From: DATARH01 sp036268425
GTDB taxonomy: Bacteria; Pseudomonadota; Alphaproteobacteria; ATCC43930; CGMCC-115725
NCBI GenBank assembly: GCA_036268425.1
Contig: DATAUE010000116.1
Span: forward strand, 1 to 64,000
DNA: 64,000 bases
Reading direction: 5' to 3'
Made by a program: the position numbers and the translations under genes. Positions 16,438 to 24,443 of this stretch are shown here, one piece after another. How positions within the stretch are numbered: the first letter of the stretch is position 1; every line of letters begins with the position of its first letter. The notes below the pieces were generated by a model. The model searched no databases. It had not been told where the DNA came from and saw nothing but the letters and a program-made list of their open reading frames with translations.

Positions 16438-17028
16438 ATGATGCGCATTGCCGAAGCGCTTGAGGCTTTTCTGCCGCACCGGGGCGACGCGATTGTCGTG
16501 CCGGGGCGCGGCGGCCGTTATTGGACCCGGTTGACGCAACAGCAGAACCTCGACGTGCCGCTCGGCGACCCGGCGATGGGTGGGCATGCCGGGTTTGCGC
16601 TCGGCCTCGCGCTGGCGCGACCCGACAAGCGCGTGGTGTTGTTCGATTCCGAGGGTGACATCCTGATGAGCCTCGGCATGCTGACCACGATCGCCGAGCA
16701 GGCGCCGGCCAATTTCTATCATTTCCTGCTCGACAACGAAGTCTATGCGACGACCGGCGGTCAGCCTGTGCCCAACGCGAAGAATGTCGCCTACGACAGA
16801 CTGGCGCTCGCCTCGGGTTACCCGCGGGCGCACGCATTTGCGGAGATCGGCGATCTGTCGCGCGAGATCAGCGGCATCCTCGGTCGCCCCGGCCCGGTCT
16901 TTGTCGCGCTCAAGGTCTATCCCGAGGTCGAAAACCAGCCGATCGGCCAGCGCAGCCGCTGGAATACCCGCACCCGCGACCAGGTGCTGAGCGATCTGCG
17001 CGGTGGGCTTGGCGGGGCGCCGCGATGA
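16438..17028 (+). CDS. TPP-dependent decarboxylase, beta (PP-domain) subunit
   Basis: This 196-residue subunit holds the diphosphate-binding domain. The Mg/TPP motif reads SEGDILMSLGML followed, after about 20 residues, by LDNEVY, matching the GDG-x(25-30)-N pattern with SEGD in place of the usual GDG. The start follows AAGGAGA, and two adjacent ATG codons are possible. It pairs with the alpha subunit upstream; a REP-like repeat separates the two genes. Its stop overlaps the start of the GMC oxidoreductase (ATGA), which indicates coupling. Confidence 0.82.
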   Translation: MMRIAEALEAFLPHRGDAIVVPGRGGRYWTRLTQQQNLDVPLGDPAMGGHAGFALGLALARPDKRVVLFDSEGDILMSLGMLTTIAEQAPANFYHFLLDNEVYATTGGQPVPNAKNVAYDRLALASGYPRAHAFAEIGDLSREISGILGRPGPVFVALKVYPEVENQPIGQRSRWNTRTRDQVLSDLRGGLGGAPR

Positions 17029-18662
17029 ACGGCAACGGCGCCGCCGCGGACGCGGGGACGTTCGACTACATTGTGACCGGCGCCGGCTCGGCCGGTTGTT
17101 GCGTCGCGGCACGGCTCAGCGAGAATGGCCGCTATCGGGTGCTGCTGCTCGAGGCCGGCCCCGACGACAAGTATTTCTGGATTCATGTGCCGGTCGGCTA
17201 CAGCCGCTTGTTCGCCAACCCGCGCGTCAACTGGATGTTCGAGAGCGAGCCCGAGCCGGAACTTGAAGGCCGCTCGATGTACCAGCCGCGCGGCAAGGTG
17301 CTGGGCGGCACCAGTTCGATCAACGGCATGGTCTACATGCGCGGCAACCCGGCCGATTACGACCTCTGGCGGCAGCGCGGCTGCACCGGCTGGGATTGGG
17401 ACAGCATCCTGCCGTTTTTCCGCAAGGCGGAAGACCAGGAACGCGGTGCTGATCCGGCGCACGGTGTCGGCGGGCCGCTGCGGGTTTCCGATCAGGCGAT
17501 CCACTGGGAACTCGGCGACCATTTCATCGCCGCCGCGATCGAGGCCGGGATGCCGGCGAACAACGATTTCAACAATGGCGAGCAGGAAGGCGCCGGCCCG
17601 TTCCAGAACACGACCAACCGCAAGCGCCGCTGGAGCACCGCGACCGCTTATCTGAAACCGGCCCGCCAGCGCCCCAACCTGGCGATCAGCACAAATTCGC
17701 ACGCGACCCGCCTCGTCATCGAAAACGGTCGTGCGACCGGCGTCGAGTTTCAGCGAAACGGCGTGCCGCAGATTGCACACGCCACCGGCGAAATCGTCGT
17801 GTGCGGCGGCGTCTACGGCTCGCCGCAGCTTCTGCAACTGTCCGGGCTGGGGCCGGGCGCGCTATTGCAGCAATTCGGCATTCCGGTGGTGCACGATATG
17901 CCGGGGGTCGGCGCCGATCTGCAGGATCATTTCTATGTGCGGCTGGCCTATCGCTGTACCCAGCCGATCACCCTCAACGACATCGCCAACAGCCCGGCCA
18001 AGAAACTGTTTGCCGGCATGCAGTATGTGCTGTTCCATAAGGGGCCGCTGACCAGCAACGGCATCTGCGCCGGGGGCTTTGCGCGCAGCGACTCGCGGCT
18101 GGAACGGCCGGACATCCAGCTCAGCTTCAGCGTGTGGAGCTTTGCCGAGCGCAATGCCCGCGGCGCGGTGCCGCATCCGCATCCCGGCTTTACGATCAGC
18201 GCCGTGCATCTGCGGCCTGACGCGCGCGGCACGGTGCAGTTGAAAAGCCCGGACCCGCTGGCGGCGCCGTCGATACGCTTCAACTTCCTGAAGACACCGT
18301 ATGATCTCCAGGCATTGACCGCAGGCATGCGCCTTGCGCGCCAGATCACCGAGCAGCCGGCGCTCGCTCCGTATGTCGCCGAGGAAATCATCCCCGGTCC
18401 ACAGACCCGGACCGACGCCGATTTCGAGACGGCGATCCGCCGCAATGCGATCTCCAACCTGCATCCGGTCGGTACCTGCCATATGGGGGTCGACACCACG
18501 GCGGTATGCGATCCGCGCTTGCGGGTTAACGGGGTCGCCGGTCTCAGGGTGGTTGACGCCTCGGTGATGCCGAGCGTCCCGGCCGGCAATACCAATGCGC
18601 CGACCATCATGATCGCCGAGAAGGCGTCCGAAATGATGCTCGAGGACGCCCGCGTCGCGTAA
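17025..18662 (+). CDS. GMC family FAD-dependent oxidoreductase (choline dehydrogenase-like)
   Basis: This 545-residue flavoenzyme has an N-terminal FAD-binding GAGSAG in DYIVTGAGSAGCCVAARL. It also has the GMC signatures GGTSSINGMVYMRGNPADYD and, about residue 268, GEIVVCGGVYGSPQLLQLSG. The C-terminus shows the catalytic NLHPVGTCHMG and PAGNTNAPTIMIAEK. It oxidises an alcohol, the class including choline, glucose and aliphatic alcohol dehydrogenases. Translation is coupled to the TPP beta subunit by a 4-bp overlap. The operon suggests a pathway linking an alcohol or aldehyde with a 2-oxoacid. Confidence 0.92.
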   Translation: MNGNGAAADAGTFDYIVTGAGSAGCCVAARLSENGRYRVLLLEAGPDDKYFWIHVPVGYSRLFANPRVNWMFESEPEPELEGRSMYQPRGKVLGGTSSINGMVYMRGNPADYDLWRQRGCTGWDWDSILPFFRKAEDQERGADPAHGVGGPLRVSDQAIHWELGDHFIAAAIEAGMPANNDFNNGEQEGAGPFQNTTNRKRRWSTATAYLKPARQRPNLAISTNSHATRLVIENGRATGVEFQRNGVPQIAHATGEIVVCGGVYGSPQLLQLSGLGPGALLQQFGIPVVHDMPGVGADLQDHFYVRLAYRCTQPITLNDIANSPAKKLFAGMQYVLFHKGPLTSNGICAGGFARSDSRLERPDIQLSFSVWSFAERNARGAVPHPHPGFTISAVHLRPDARGTVQLKSPDPLAAPSIRFNFLKTPYDLQALTAGMRLARQITEQPALAPYVAEEIIPGPQTRTDADFETAIRRNAISNLHPVGTCHMGVDTTAVCDPRLRVNGVAGLRVVDASVMPSVPAGNTNAPTIMIAEKASEMMLEDARVA

Positions 18663-18755
18663 ACCGCCCCGCCCGCGAAATCTCCTGGCATCGCCGGCAG
18701 GGTGATGTAAAAGGGATTCACATGAGTTGGGCTGTCCTATGAACCGGGCGGGCAT

Positions 18756-19463
18756 ATGAAATGGGCCGGCCGCGGACCGGGCCCTGGATCGGATCGCGGG
18801 TCAGGTCACGGGTCTGACGACGATACCGCGCGCGGGACGGACAGCCGGCGCACCTATCACCACGGCAATCTGCGCGAGGCGCTGGTCCAGGCGGCGCTCG
18901 ATCTGATCGCGCGCAAAGGTCCTGGCGGCTTTACCTTTGCCGATGCGGCGCGTTGGGCCGGGGTCAGTTCGGCAGCGCCCTATCGCCATTTCCGCGACCG
19001 CGACGCCTTGCTCGCCGATGTCGCGCAGCGTGGCTTCGAATTGTTTGAGGAGCGACTGAAAACTGCCTGGAATGGCGGGCGGCCCGAGGCGATGGCAGCC
19101 TTCGAGAATATCGGCCGCGCCTATCTCGGGTTTGCCCGAGACGAGCCGGCCTATTACTCGGCGATGTTCGAAGCCGGCATCGCACTCGATGCCGAACCGG
19201 GTTTGCGTCACGCCGCCGAGCGCGCTTTTGCGGCGCTGCGCCTGGCTTCCGAAACCGTGTGCGCGACGTTGCCGGCCGAGCGCCGTCCGCCCGCCTTGAT
19301 GATGAGCCTGCACATCTGGGCCTTGTCGCACGGCGTCGCGTCGCTGTTTGCGCGCGGCGACCCTGGCCGTCGGCCGTTGCCCATGACCCCGGAGGAATTG
19401 CTGGAGGCCGGGGTGCTGGTTTATCTGCGCGGCCTCAGCGCGCCCGATGACAGTTCCCAATGA
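18756..19463 (+). CDS. TetR/AcrR family regulator with WHG-type C-terminal domain
   Basis: This 235-residue regulator has a long Gly/Asp-rich N-terminal extension before the DNA-binding part starts (RRTYHHGNLREALVQAALDLIARKG). The helix-turn-helix is FTFADAARWAGVSSAAPYRHFRDRDALLADV (about 70-100). The rest matches the WHG domain, including MMSLHIWALSHGVASLF. A shorter start within the extension is possible. It follows the GMC oxidoreductase on the same strand 93 bp later and may control that operon or the downstream DUF2852 gene. The ligand is unknown. Confidence 0.88.
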   Translation: MKWAGRGPGPGSDRGSGHGSDDDTARGTDSRRTYHHGNLREALVQAALDLIARKGPGGFTFADAARWAGVSSAAPYRHFRDRDALLADVAQRGFELFEERLKTAWNGGRPEAMAAFENIGRAYLGFARDEPAYYSAMFEAGIALDAEPGLRHAAERAFAALRLASETVCATLPAERRPPALMMSLHIWALSHGVASLFARGDPGRRPLPMTPEELLEAGVLVYLRGLSAPDDSSQ

Positions 19464-19488
19464 CCCGCCAAAAATTTTAGGGCCACTC

Positions 19489-19533
19489 TTGACAGGCTGA
19501 TGCTGCCACCACAATGTGAATGTATATTACATT
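19489..19533 (+). promoter_or_regulatory. Possible promoter element and operator before the DUF2852 gene
   Basis: A consensus TTGACA (19489-19494) and an inverted repeat AATGTA-TAT-TACATT (19519-19533) lie just upstream of the DUF2852 gene. No good -10 hexamer sits at the normal spacing, so the promoter call is tentative. The palindrome is an unusually AT-rich site in this DNA and a fair operator candidate for the adjacent TetR protein. Confidence 0.35.
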
Positions 19534-19548
19534 AACATGAGGACTCCG

Positions 19549-20013
19549 ATGACGATTGCCGACCGATTGGACGATATCGGTAAGCCGGCCTGGATCGGCC
19601 TCACCATCGTCAGCTTCATGATCTGCTGGCCTTTAGGGGTCCTCGTTTTGGGTTATCTGATTGGGAGTGGTCGAATGGCATGCTGTGCACAGGGCGGACC
19701 TCGTTGGCAGCGGCGCATGGAGCGCATGCAAGGCCGCGTGGATAGAATGCAGGCGGCGGCCGAGCGCTGGTGGGGTCCGCGCCCCGACGGTAACGGAGGT
19801 AATGGGGGCGGTGGGGGGACGGGTGCTCGCAGCGGCCCCAGCGGCAACCATGCCTTTGACGAGTACCGCGCCGAAACGCTGTGCCGTCTCGAAGAAGAGC
19901 AGCGCGAGTTCCTGCAATTCCTGCAGCGCCTGCGCCACGCCAAGGATAAGGCGGAGTTCGACCAGTTCATGGCAGATCGCAGTCGCCGACCCGACGACAT
20001 CACTCCGGCATAA
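19549..20013 (+). CDS. DUF2852 family membrane protein
   Basis: From the ATG at 19549 (GAGGA five bases before it; in-frame starts at 19537 and 19516 are less likely) the protein has 154 residues. A membrane helix (AWIGLTIVSFMICWPLGVLVLGYLI, written here in the order seen) is followed by a Gly/Arg-rich linker. The conserved C-terminal block, EYRAETLCRLEEEQREF followed by LQRLRHAKDKAEFDQFM, defines DUF2852, common in alphaproteobacteria and of unknown function. The block is probably a cytoplasmic coiled coil. A strong terminator follows, so it ends its transcript. Confidence 0.85.
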   Translation: MTIADRLDDIGKPAWIGLTIVSFMICWPLGVLVLGYLIGSGRMACCAQGGPRWQRRMERMQGRVDRMQAAAERWWGPRPDGNGGNGGGGGTGARSGPSGNHAFDEYRAETLCRLEEEQREFLQFLQRLRHAKDKAEFDQFMADRSRRPDDITPA

Positions 20014-20037
20014 CCGCGCAGCGCAGCATCACGTCGA

Positions 20038-20084
20038 AGCGCCGCCGAGACCCGCGAACGGGTTTCGGCGGCGCTGTCATTTTT
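20038..20084 (+). terminator. Rho-independent terminator after the DUF2852 gene
   Basis: A 17-bp stem (20038-20054 with 20059-20075, one G-T pair) with loop CGAA is followed by GTCATTTTT. Confidence 0.85.
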
Positions 20085-20171
20085 CGGCTGCCGCCGTATG
20101 GCGTCGCGTCTCCCCCTTCGGCAGCAATAACGGCTATGCTGATGCTGAAAAGCACACGAGGGAGAAGCGCC

Positions 20172-20981
20172 ATGCCCAGTTTTCGCCGCTCAGCCGATCT
20201 CGACATGCATTACGAGGTCGATGATTTCACCGATCCCTGGCGCAACTCCGAAACCGTGTTGATGCTGCACGGCAATGCCGAGAGCGGGTTGGCATGGTAC
20301 GGGTGGGTGCCGTCGCTGTCGCGGCACTACAGCGTCGTGCGTCCCGATATGCGCGGCTTCGGCCGCTCGACGGCGATGCCCCGTGAATACCCCTGGACCC
20401 TCGACCGGCTGGTCGAGGATTTCTGCCTGCTGATGGATCATCTCGGGATCGACCGGTTTCATCTCGTCGGCGCCAAGATCGGCGGCACGATCGCCCGCGC
20501 CTTTGCGGCCCGCCGGCCAGAGCGGGTCAAGACGCTGACGGTGATCGGCACACCGCCGCCGCGCCGTCCCGGCGCCGCCGAAAAGGTGCCGGAGTTGATT
20601 CGCGATTTCGAACAGCACGGCGTCGAATACTGGGCGCGGCAGAACATGGGTGCCCGCCTCGGCAGCGCCTTTCCGGCGGAAGGCTTTGAGTGGTGGTGCA
20701 AATTTATGGGGCGCACCGCGGCGTCCACCCAGATCGGCTTTATGCCGACGATCGCCGTTGTCGACATCAGCGCCGATTTACCCAAGATCGCCTGCCCGAC
20801 CCTGGTCGTGACAACCGAGCAAAGCGGCCTCGCCAGCGTCGACGATACCCGCGCCTGGCAGCAGCAGATCCGGGATTCGGAGCTGGTCGTGCTGCCCGGC
20901 AACTCCTACCATGTCGCGACGACGCACGCAGCGGAAGGCGTCAAGGCCACCCTCGACTTCCTGGCGCGCCGCGGTGGCTAG
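20172..20981 (+). CDS. Alpha/beta hydrolase-fold protein with altered nucleophile elbow
   Basis: The start at 20172 follows GAGGGAGAAG and gives 269 residues of alpha/beta hydrolase fold. The oxyanion region (VLMLHGNAESG) and the strand-helix elbow are clear. At the elbow, where the family has G-x-S-x-G, this protein reads VGAKIGG, so a lysine replaces the nucleophilic serine. A His (NSYHVATTH) remains near the C-terminus. The usual acid is not evident in VVTTEQSGLAS. It may therefore not be a classical esterase. It stands alone between two terminator-like or intergenic regions. Confidence 0.8.
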   Translation: MPSFRRSADLDMHYEVDDFTDPWRNSETVLMLHGNAESGLAWYGWVPSLSRHYSVVRPDMRGFGRSTAMPREYPWTLDRLVEDFCLLMDHLGIDRFHLVGAKIGGTIARAFAARRPERVKTLTVIGTPPPRRPGAAEKVPELIRDFEQHGVEYWARQNMGARLGSAFPAEGFEWWCKFMGRTAASTQIGFMPTIAVVDISADLPKIACPTLVVTTEQSGLASVDDTRAWQQQIRDSELVVLPGNSYHVATTHAAEGVKATLDFLARRGG

Positions 20982-21114
20982 TTCCAGTCGCGATGCGACG
21001 CAGATCCGGCCACAACCGCGCATGCTCCCGCCCGGTTTCGGCCCGCTTCAAAGGGTGAAGCGATGATCGGGGCGCTGTCTCCGTCCGTTTCGCCTTCAAT
21101 CTGACGAGGCGTAA

Positions 21115-21969
21115 ATGACGCACGGTTATGAAGAGGAGATGCGCGCCCGGTTTGGCGTCGATGTCGATCTCGGTGCGGACGCGCCGGATGATGCGTGGCT
21201 GCGCCGGGTCCTGCTGCGGCGCACGCATCGCCGGTACGCGGATCGCCCGGTTCCTCATGCGGTCGTGCGGCTGTTGCTCGCCACGACGTTTTCCGCGTCG
21301 TCAAAATCGGATTTTCAGCAAGCCTCGATCATCTGGATGCAGGAATCGGCGCGCCGCGACCGGCTCGCCGCGCTGTTTCCCGATATGCCGTGGATTGGCA
21401 ACGCACCGGTCTTTCTGGTGTTTCTCGGTGATGCGCGGCGGCTTGACCGGCTTGGCGAGATGCGCGGCATTCCGCGGGATAACGGCGCGCTCGAAGGGTT
21501 TTTCAACGCCACGGTCGATGCTGCGCTAGCCCTGCAAACCTGCATTCTGGCGGCCGAAACCTTGGGACTCGGCACCTGCCCGATCAGCGTGCTGCGCAAC
21601 CGCATCGCCGCAGTCGCCGATATCCTGGAGTTGCCGGCCAAGGTATTTCCGGTCGCCGGGTTGTGCCTGGGTTATCCGGCGCAAAACGGGTTCATCAGCA
21701 TGCGCCTGCCGCTCGAGGCGACGGTGCATGTCGACCATTTCGACGATCGGGGGCTAGCGGCCGAAGTCGAGGGTTACGACCGGCGCCGCGATGCCCGGCA
21801 TTCGCTGCACGACCGCCAGCGCGACCCCGAACAATTCGGCACCGCCGACTTCTACGGCTGGTCAGAGGACAAGGCGCGACAGGCGGCGACGCCCGAGGGT
21901 ACCGGCTTTGCTGCCTATCTCGAAGCGCACGGCTTTTCGTTTGAGGAACCCGAAGACGCCGCCGGTTGA
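21115..21969 (+). CDS. Nitroreductase family protein
   Basis: This 284-residue FMN-binding protein resembles NfsA/FRP-type nitroreductases. The N-terminal RRTHRRYADRPVPHAVVRLLLATTFSASS corresponds to the family's R-S-x-R-x-F/Y FMN-contacting stretch. The middle VDAALALQTCILAAETLGLGTCPISVLR segment contacts the isoalloxazine ring, and FPVAGLCLGYPA follows. It would reduce nitro-aromatics, quinones or flavins with NAD(P)H. The C-terminus has an additional acidic tail (FSFEEPEDAAG). It is not clearly linked to its neighbours. Confidence 0.85.
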   Translation: MTHGYEEEMRARFGVDVDLGADAPDDAWLRRVLLRRTHRRYADRPVPHAVVRLLLATTFSASSKSDFQQASIIWMQESARRDRLAALFPDMPWIGNAPVFLVFLGDARRLDRLGEMRGIPRDNGALEGFFNATVDAALALQTCILAAETLGLGTCPISVLRNRIAAVADILELPAKVFPVAGLCLGYPAQNGFISMRLPLEATVHVDHFDDRGLAAEVEGYDRRRDARHSLHDRQRDPEQFGTADFYGWSEDKARQAATPEGTGFAAYLEAHGFSFEEPEDAAG

Positions 21970-22000
21970 CGGCGCCGCATTTCAGGCCGCGGGGAACTAG

Positions 22001-22040
22001 CGGGCGCTCTCGCGGTTTCGTGTATCGCGAGAGCCGCCCG
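22001..22040 (+). terminator. Terminator-like hairpin after the nitroreductase gene
   Basis: GGGC plus GCTCTCGCG (22002-22014) pairs with CGCGAGAGC plus GCCC (22026-22039), with one bulged base. No T-tract follows, so termination is uncertain. Confidence 0.35.
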
Positions 22041-22071
22041 GCAAGCGGGCGCGCGCTGGTCGAGACCGAAC

Positions 22072-23226
22072 ATGTCTGAATTGACCGATTCCCGCCCTCG
22101 CGGGAGAGAAATCGAGGCTCCGAGCCTGCAAACGTCGATCAAGCTGGATACTGTCTTTCTCGGCGGGCTCCTGCTGCTGGCGATGCTGGCGGCGACGTTT
22201 GCTGCGGCTGAAATCGTGCTGCCGGTTGTGCTCGCTTTTGTGCTGAGCGCGGTCTTTCAGCCGTTCCTGCGGTTTCTGATGCGGCTGCGGATCCCGCGCG
22301 CGGCCGGAGCGCTGCTGATCGTGCTGTCGTTGGTCAGCGTGTTTGTGGTTGTCGGGTTGCTGCTGTCGAGCCCGATCGCCGACTGGATCGCAAACCTGCC
22401 GCAAACCCTACCCAAACTCGAACAGCGCCTGCGGTTTCTCAGCACGCCGATCAAGTCGCTGCAGAGCGCGATGTCGCATATTCAGAATTTGGACGGCGGC
22501 GGCAATGGCCAGCAAGCGGTCGCGGTGCAGCAAGCCAGCGATCTTCCCGAGCGGCTGTTGGCGACCGGGCGCACCGTGGTCAGCGGTGCTTTTACGACGA
22601 TGCTTGTGTTGTTCTTCGTGCTGGTGTCAGGCGAGCAGTTTCTCCGGCGCTTTGTCGAAATCCTCCCGGACTTCAAGTCGAAGCGAAAAGCCGTCGATAT
22701 CTCCCAGGAAATTGAACACGATATCTCGATCTATCTGGCAACGATCACCGGGATGAATGCGACGGTCGGCATCGCGACGGCCGGCATGGCCTGGGCAACC
22801 GGGCTTGGCAGCCCGCTTTTGTGGGGTACCGTCGCGTTTCTGCTGAACTATGTGCCGATCCTCGGCCCGAGTGCAGGTGTCCTGCTGTTTCTGGTCACTG
22901 GCCTTGTGACGATCGATCCGCTATGGCAGGCGTTTCTGCCGGCCGGCTTGTACCTGCTGATCCATGTCGCGGAAGGCGAAACGGTGACCCCGATGCTGTT
23001 GGCGGCGCGGTTCACGGTCAATCCTGTCATCGTGATGCTCGGCGTCATCTTCTGGTATTGGATGTGGGGAGTGTGCGGCGCGATTCTCGCGACACCGATG
23101 CTGGCGATCATCAAGATCGTGTGCGACCGCATCGACGGGCTGAAACCCGTCGGGCATTTCATCGGCGGCGGCCACAATCAGCATCGCCGCGAAACCGACA
23201 GCTCTGATGCGACCGTGCTGACATAG
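22072..23226 (+). CDS. AI-2E family transporter (PerM-like)
   Basis: This 384-residue polytopic membrane protein has about eight helices. The family hallmarks are seen: paired N-terminal helices (LLAMLAATFAAAEIVLPVV), a long soluble segment (about 115-170), then FFVLVSGEQFLRR and the C-terminal block VAFLLNYVPILGPSAG and GVIFWYWMWGVCGAILATPMLAIIK. Members include AI-2 exporter TqsA and Na/H antiporter-like proteins, so the transported molecule is uncertain. A bidirectional hairpin terminator closes the gene. Confidence 0.9.
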   Translation: MSELTDSRPRGREIEAPSLQTSIKLDTVFLGGLLLLAMLAATFAAAEIVLPVVLAFVLSAVFQPFLRFLMRLRIPRAAGALLIVLSLVSVFVVVGLLLSSPIADWIANLPQTLPKLEQRLRFLSTPIKSLQSAMSHIQNLDGGGNGQQAVAVQQASDLPERLLATGRTVVSGAFTTMLVLFFVLVSGEQFLRRFVEILPDFKSKRKAVDISQEIEHDISIYLATITGMNATVGIATAGMAWATGLGSPLLWGTVAFLLNYVPILGPSAGVLLFLVTGLVTIDPLWQAFLPAGLYLLIHVAEGETVTPMLLAARFTVNPVIVMLGVIFWYWMWGVCGAILATPMLAIIKIVCDRIDGLKPVGHFIGGGHNQHRRETDSSDATVLT

Positions 23227-23273
23227 GGCCGGAGGGGTGTCGGCCCTCCCGCCTCTGGCTCGATCCAAACGTA

Positions 23274-23301
23274 GAAAGGCCGCCCCGAAAGGCGGCCTTT
23301 C
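23274..23301. terminator. Hairpin terminator shared by convergent transcripts
   Basis: An 11-bp perfect stem GAAAGGCCGCC/GGCGGCCTTTC (23274-23284 with 23291-23301) with a 6-nt loop ends the AI-2E gene and, on the other strand, the 23-residue peptide gene. The flanking T run is short (TTTC), followed on the minus strand by TACGTTTGG. Confidence 0.65.
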
Positions 23302-23341
23302 ATCGAACCCAGCGGCCTTACCGGCCGCGCCGTCGCCTGTA

Positions 23342-23413
23342 TCAGGCGTGGATCTCCACGATTGCAGGGATCCTGGTCACGGCAGCGGTGGGCCGCGGTT
23401 GGGCGATAGACAC
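23342..23413 (-). CDS. Free-standing 23-residue peptide gene
   Basis: On the minus strand a nearly full-length anti-16S sequence (AGGAGGTGATCC, 23415-23426) stands seven bases before GTG 23413. The frame encodes 23 residues: MSIAQPRPTAAV followed by TRIPAIVEIHA, ending in TGA at 23342-23344. A hairpin terminator lies 40 bp downstream. No larger frame continues it. The C-terminal half can be laid beside the VVEIPVGMEIN stretch of PqqA peptides, but the crosslinked tyrosine is missing and no radical SAM gene is near. It could be a signalling or precursor peptide, a leader peptide, or a small membrane-independent protein. The expression signals, not homology, are the evidence. Confidence 0.5.
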   Translation of the reverse strand: MSIAQPRPTAAVTRIPAIVEIHA

Positions 23414-23667
23414 AGGATCACCTCCTTTCTGTATGTTGCACCGAGGCCATCAATGTACGGGCGCTCCGCCGCGTCGGCAAGCGCTCTTCGCAGGAACGTG
23501 ATCTGCGCTGCGGCGGCAGGCTGTCTCGGCAAATTCCGGAGTCGTGCGCAACCGGGACAATGAGCCGCAGCGGACGAATCGCCAGCCCGCCGGCCACCAG
23601 GCGCATATCGCCTGAGCACCGCTTCATGGCATGATGACGGTATCGATTTCAGACGAGAATGTGCGGC

Positions 23668-24435
23668 ATGGCGAATGACGGAATGACGATCAACGGGATC
23701 GACTTGGAGGTGTTGCGGCGCGGCAGCGGGACGCCGGTGCTGTTGCTGCACGGCATGGACACGGTGCATCCGCGGGCGCCGTTTCTCGATCGGCTCGGCC
23801 AACATGCGCAGATCATCGCGCCGTCCTCGCCGGGCTTTGGCAACACCCCGCGCCCGACCGATTTTGACACGATGTACGACCTCGTCCGCCTCTACCTCGC
23901 ACTGATCGAGGATTTGCCCTACGACAAGATCACCCTGATGGGGCTGTCGTTCGGCGGCTGGCTGGCGGCGGAAGTGGCGCTGGCGTCGAGCTACAAGCTC
24001 GACAAGCTGATCCTGGTCGACCCGGTCGGCATCAAGATCGGCGACCGCGAGAGCCGCGACATCCTCGACGTGTTCAACGTCAACCCGGCGGAGGTACGGC
24101 GCTGTAGCTGGCACGACCCGGCGAAAGGTCCCGATTACGATGCGATGACCGACGAGGAGCTGGTTATCCATGCGCGCAACTGGGAGGCGCTGTGCCTCTA
24201 CGCGTGGCACCCGCTGTTGTACAACCCACAACTCAAGCAATGGCTCGGCCGCATTCGCATGCCGACGTTGATGCTGTGGGGAGAAAGCGATCGGGTCGTC
24301 AGCCCGGATTACGGCCGCGCGTACAGTGCCCTGATCCCAGGCTCGCGTTTCGAACTGATCCCCGAAGCGGGCCATCATCCCGAGATCGAACGGCCGGAAC
24401 GCTTTGTCGAGCGGGTCGCCGCGTTCCTCGGCTGA
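23668..24435 (+). CDS. Alpha/beta hydrolase
   Basis: The ATG at 23668 (another at 23659) gives 255 residues with the complete catalytic set of the alpha/beta hydrolase fold. It has VLLLHGMD near the oxyanion hole, nucleophile elbow MGLSFGG with Ser, acid region LWGESDRVV with Asp, and catalytic His in PEAGHHPEIERPERF. It resembles meta-cleavage product hydrolases and related C-C or ester hydrolases. The gene is convergent with gshB, 8 bp apart. The substrate is unknown. Confidence 0.87.
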   Translation: MANDGMTINGIDLEVLRRGSGTPVLLLHGMDTVHPRAPFLDRLGQHAQIIAPSSPGFGNTPRPTDFDTMYDLVRLYLALIEDLPYDKITLMGLSFGGWLAAEVALASSYKLDKLILVDPVGIKIGDRESRDILDVFNVNPAEVRRCSWHDPAKGPDYDAMTDEELVIHARNWEALCLYAWHPLLYNPQLKQWLGRIRMPTLMLWGESDRVVSPDYGRAYSALIPGSRFELIPEAGHHPEIERPERFVERVAAFLG

Positions 24436-24443
24436 GGCCGGGG

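Noticed and set aside
23342..23413. pqqA gene
   Set aside because: The peptide ends before the position of the crosslinked Tyr and no pqq genes are near, so only a loose resemblance can be claimed.
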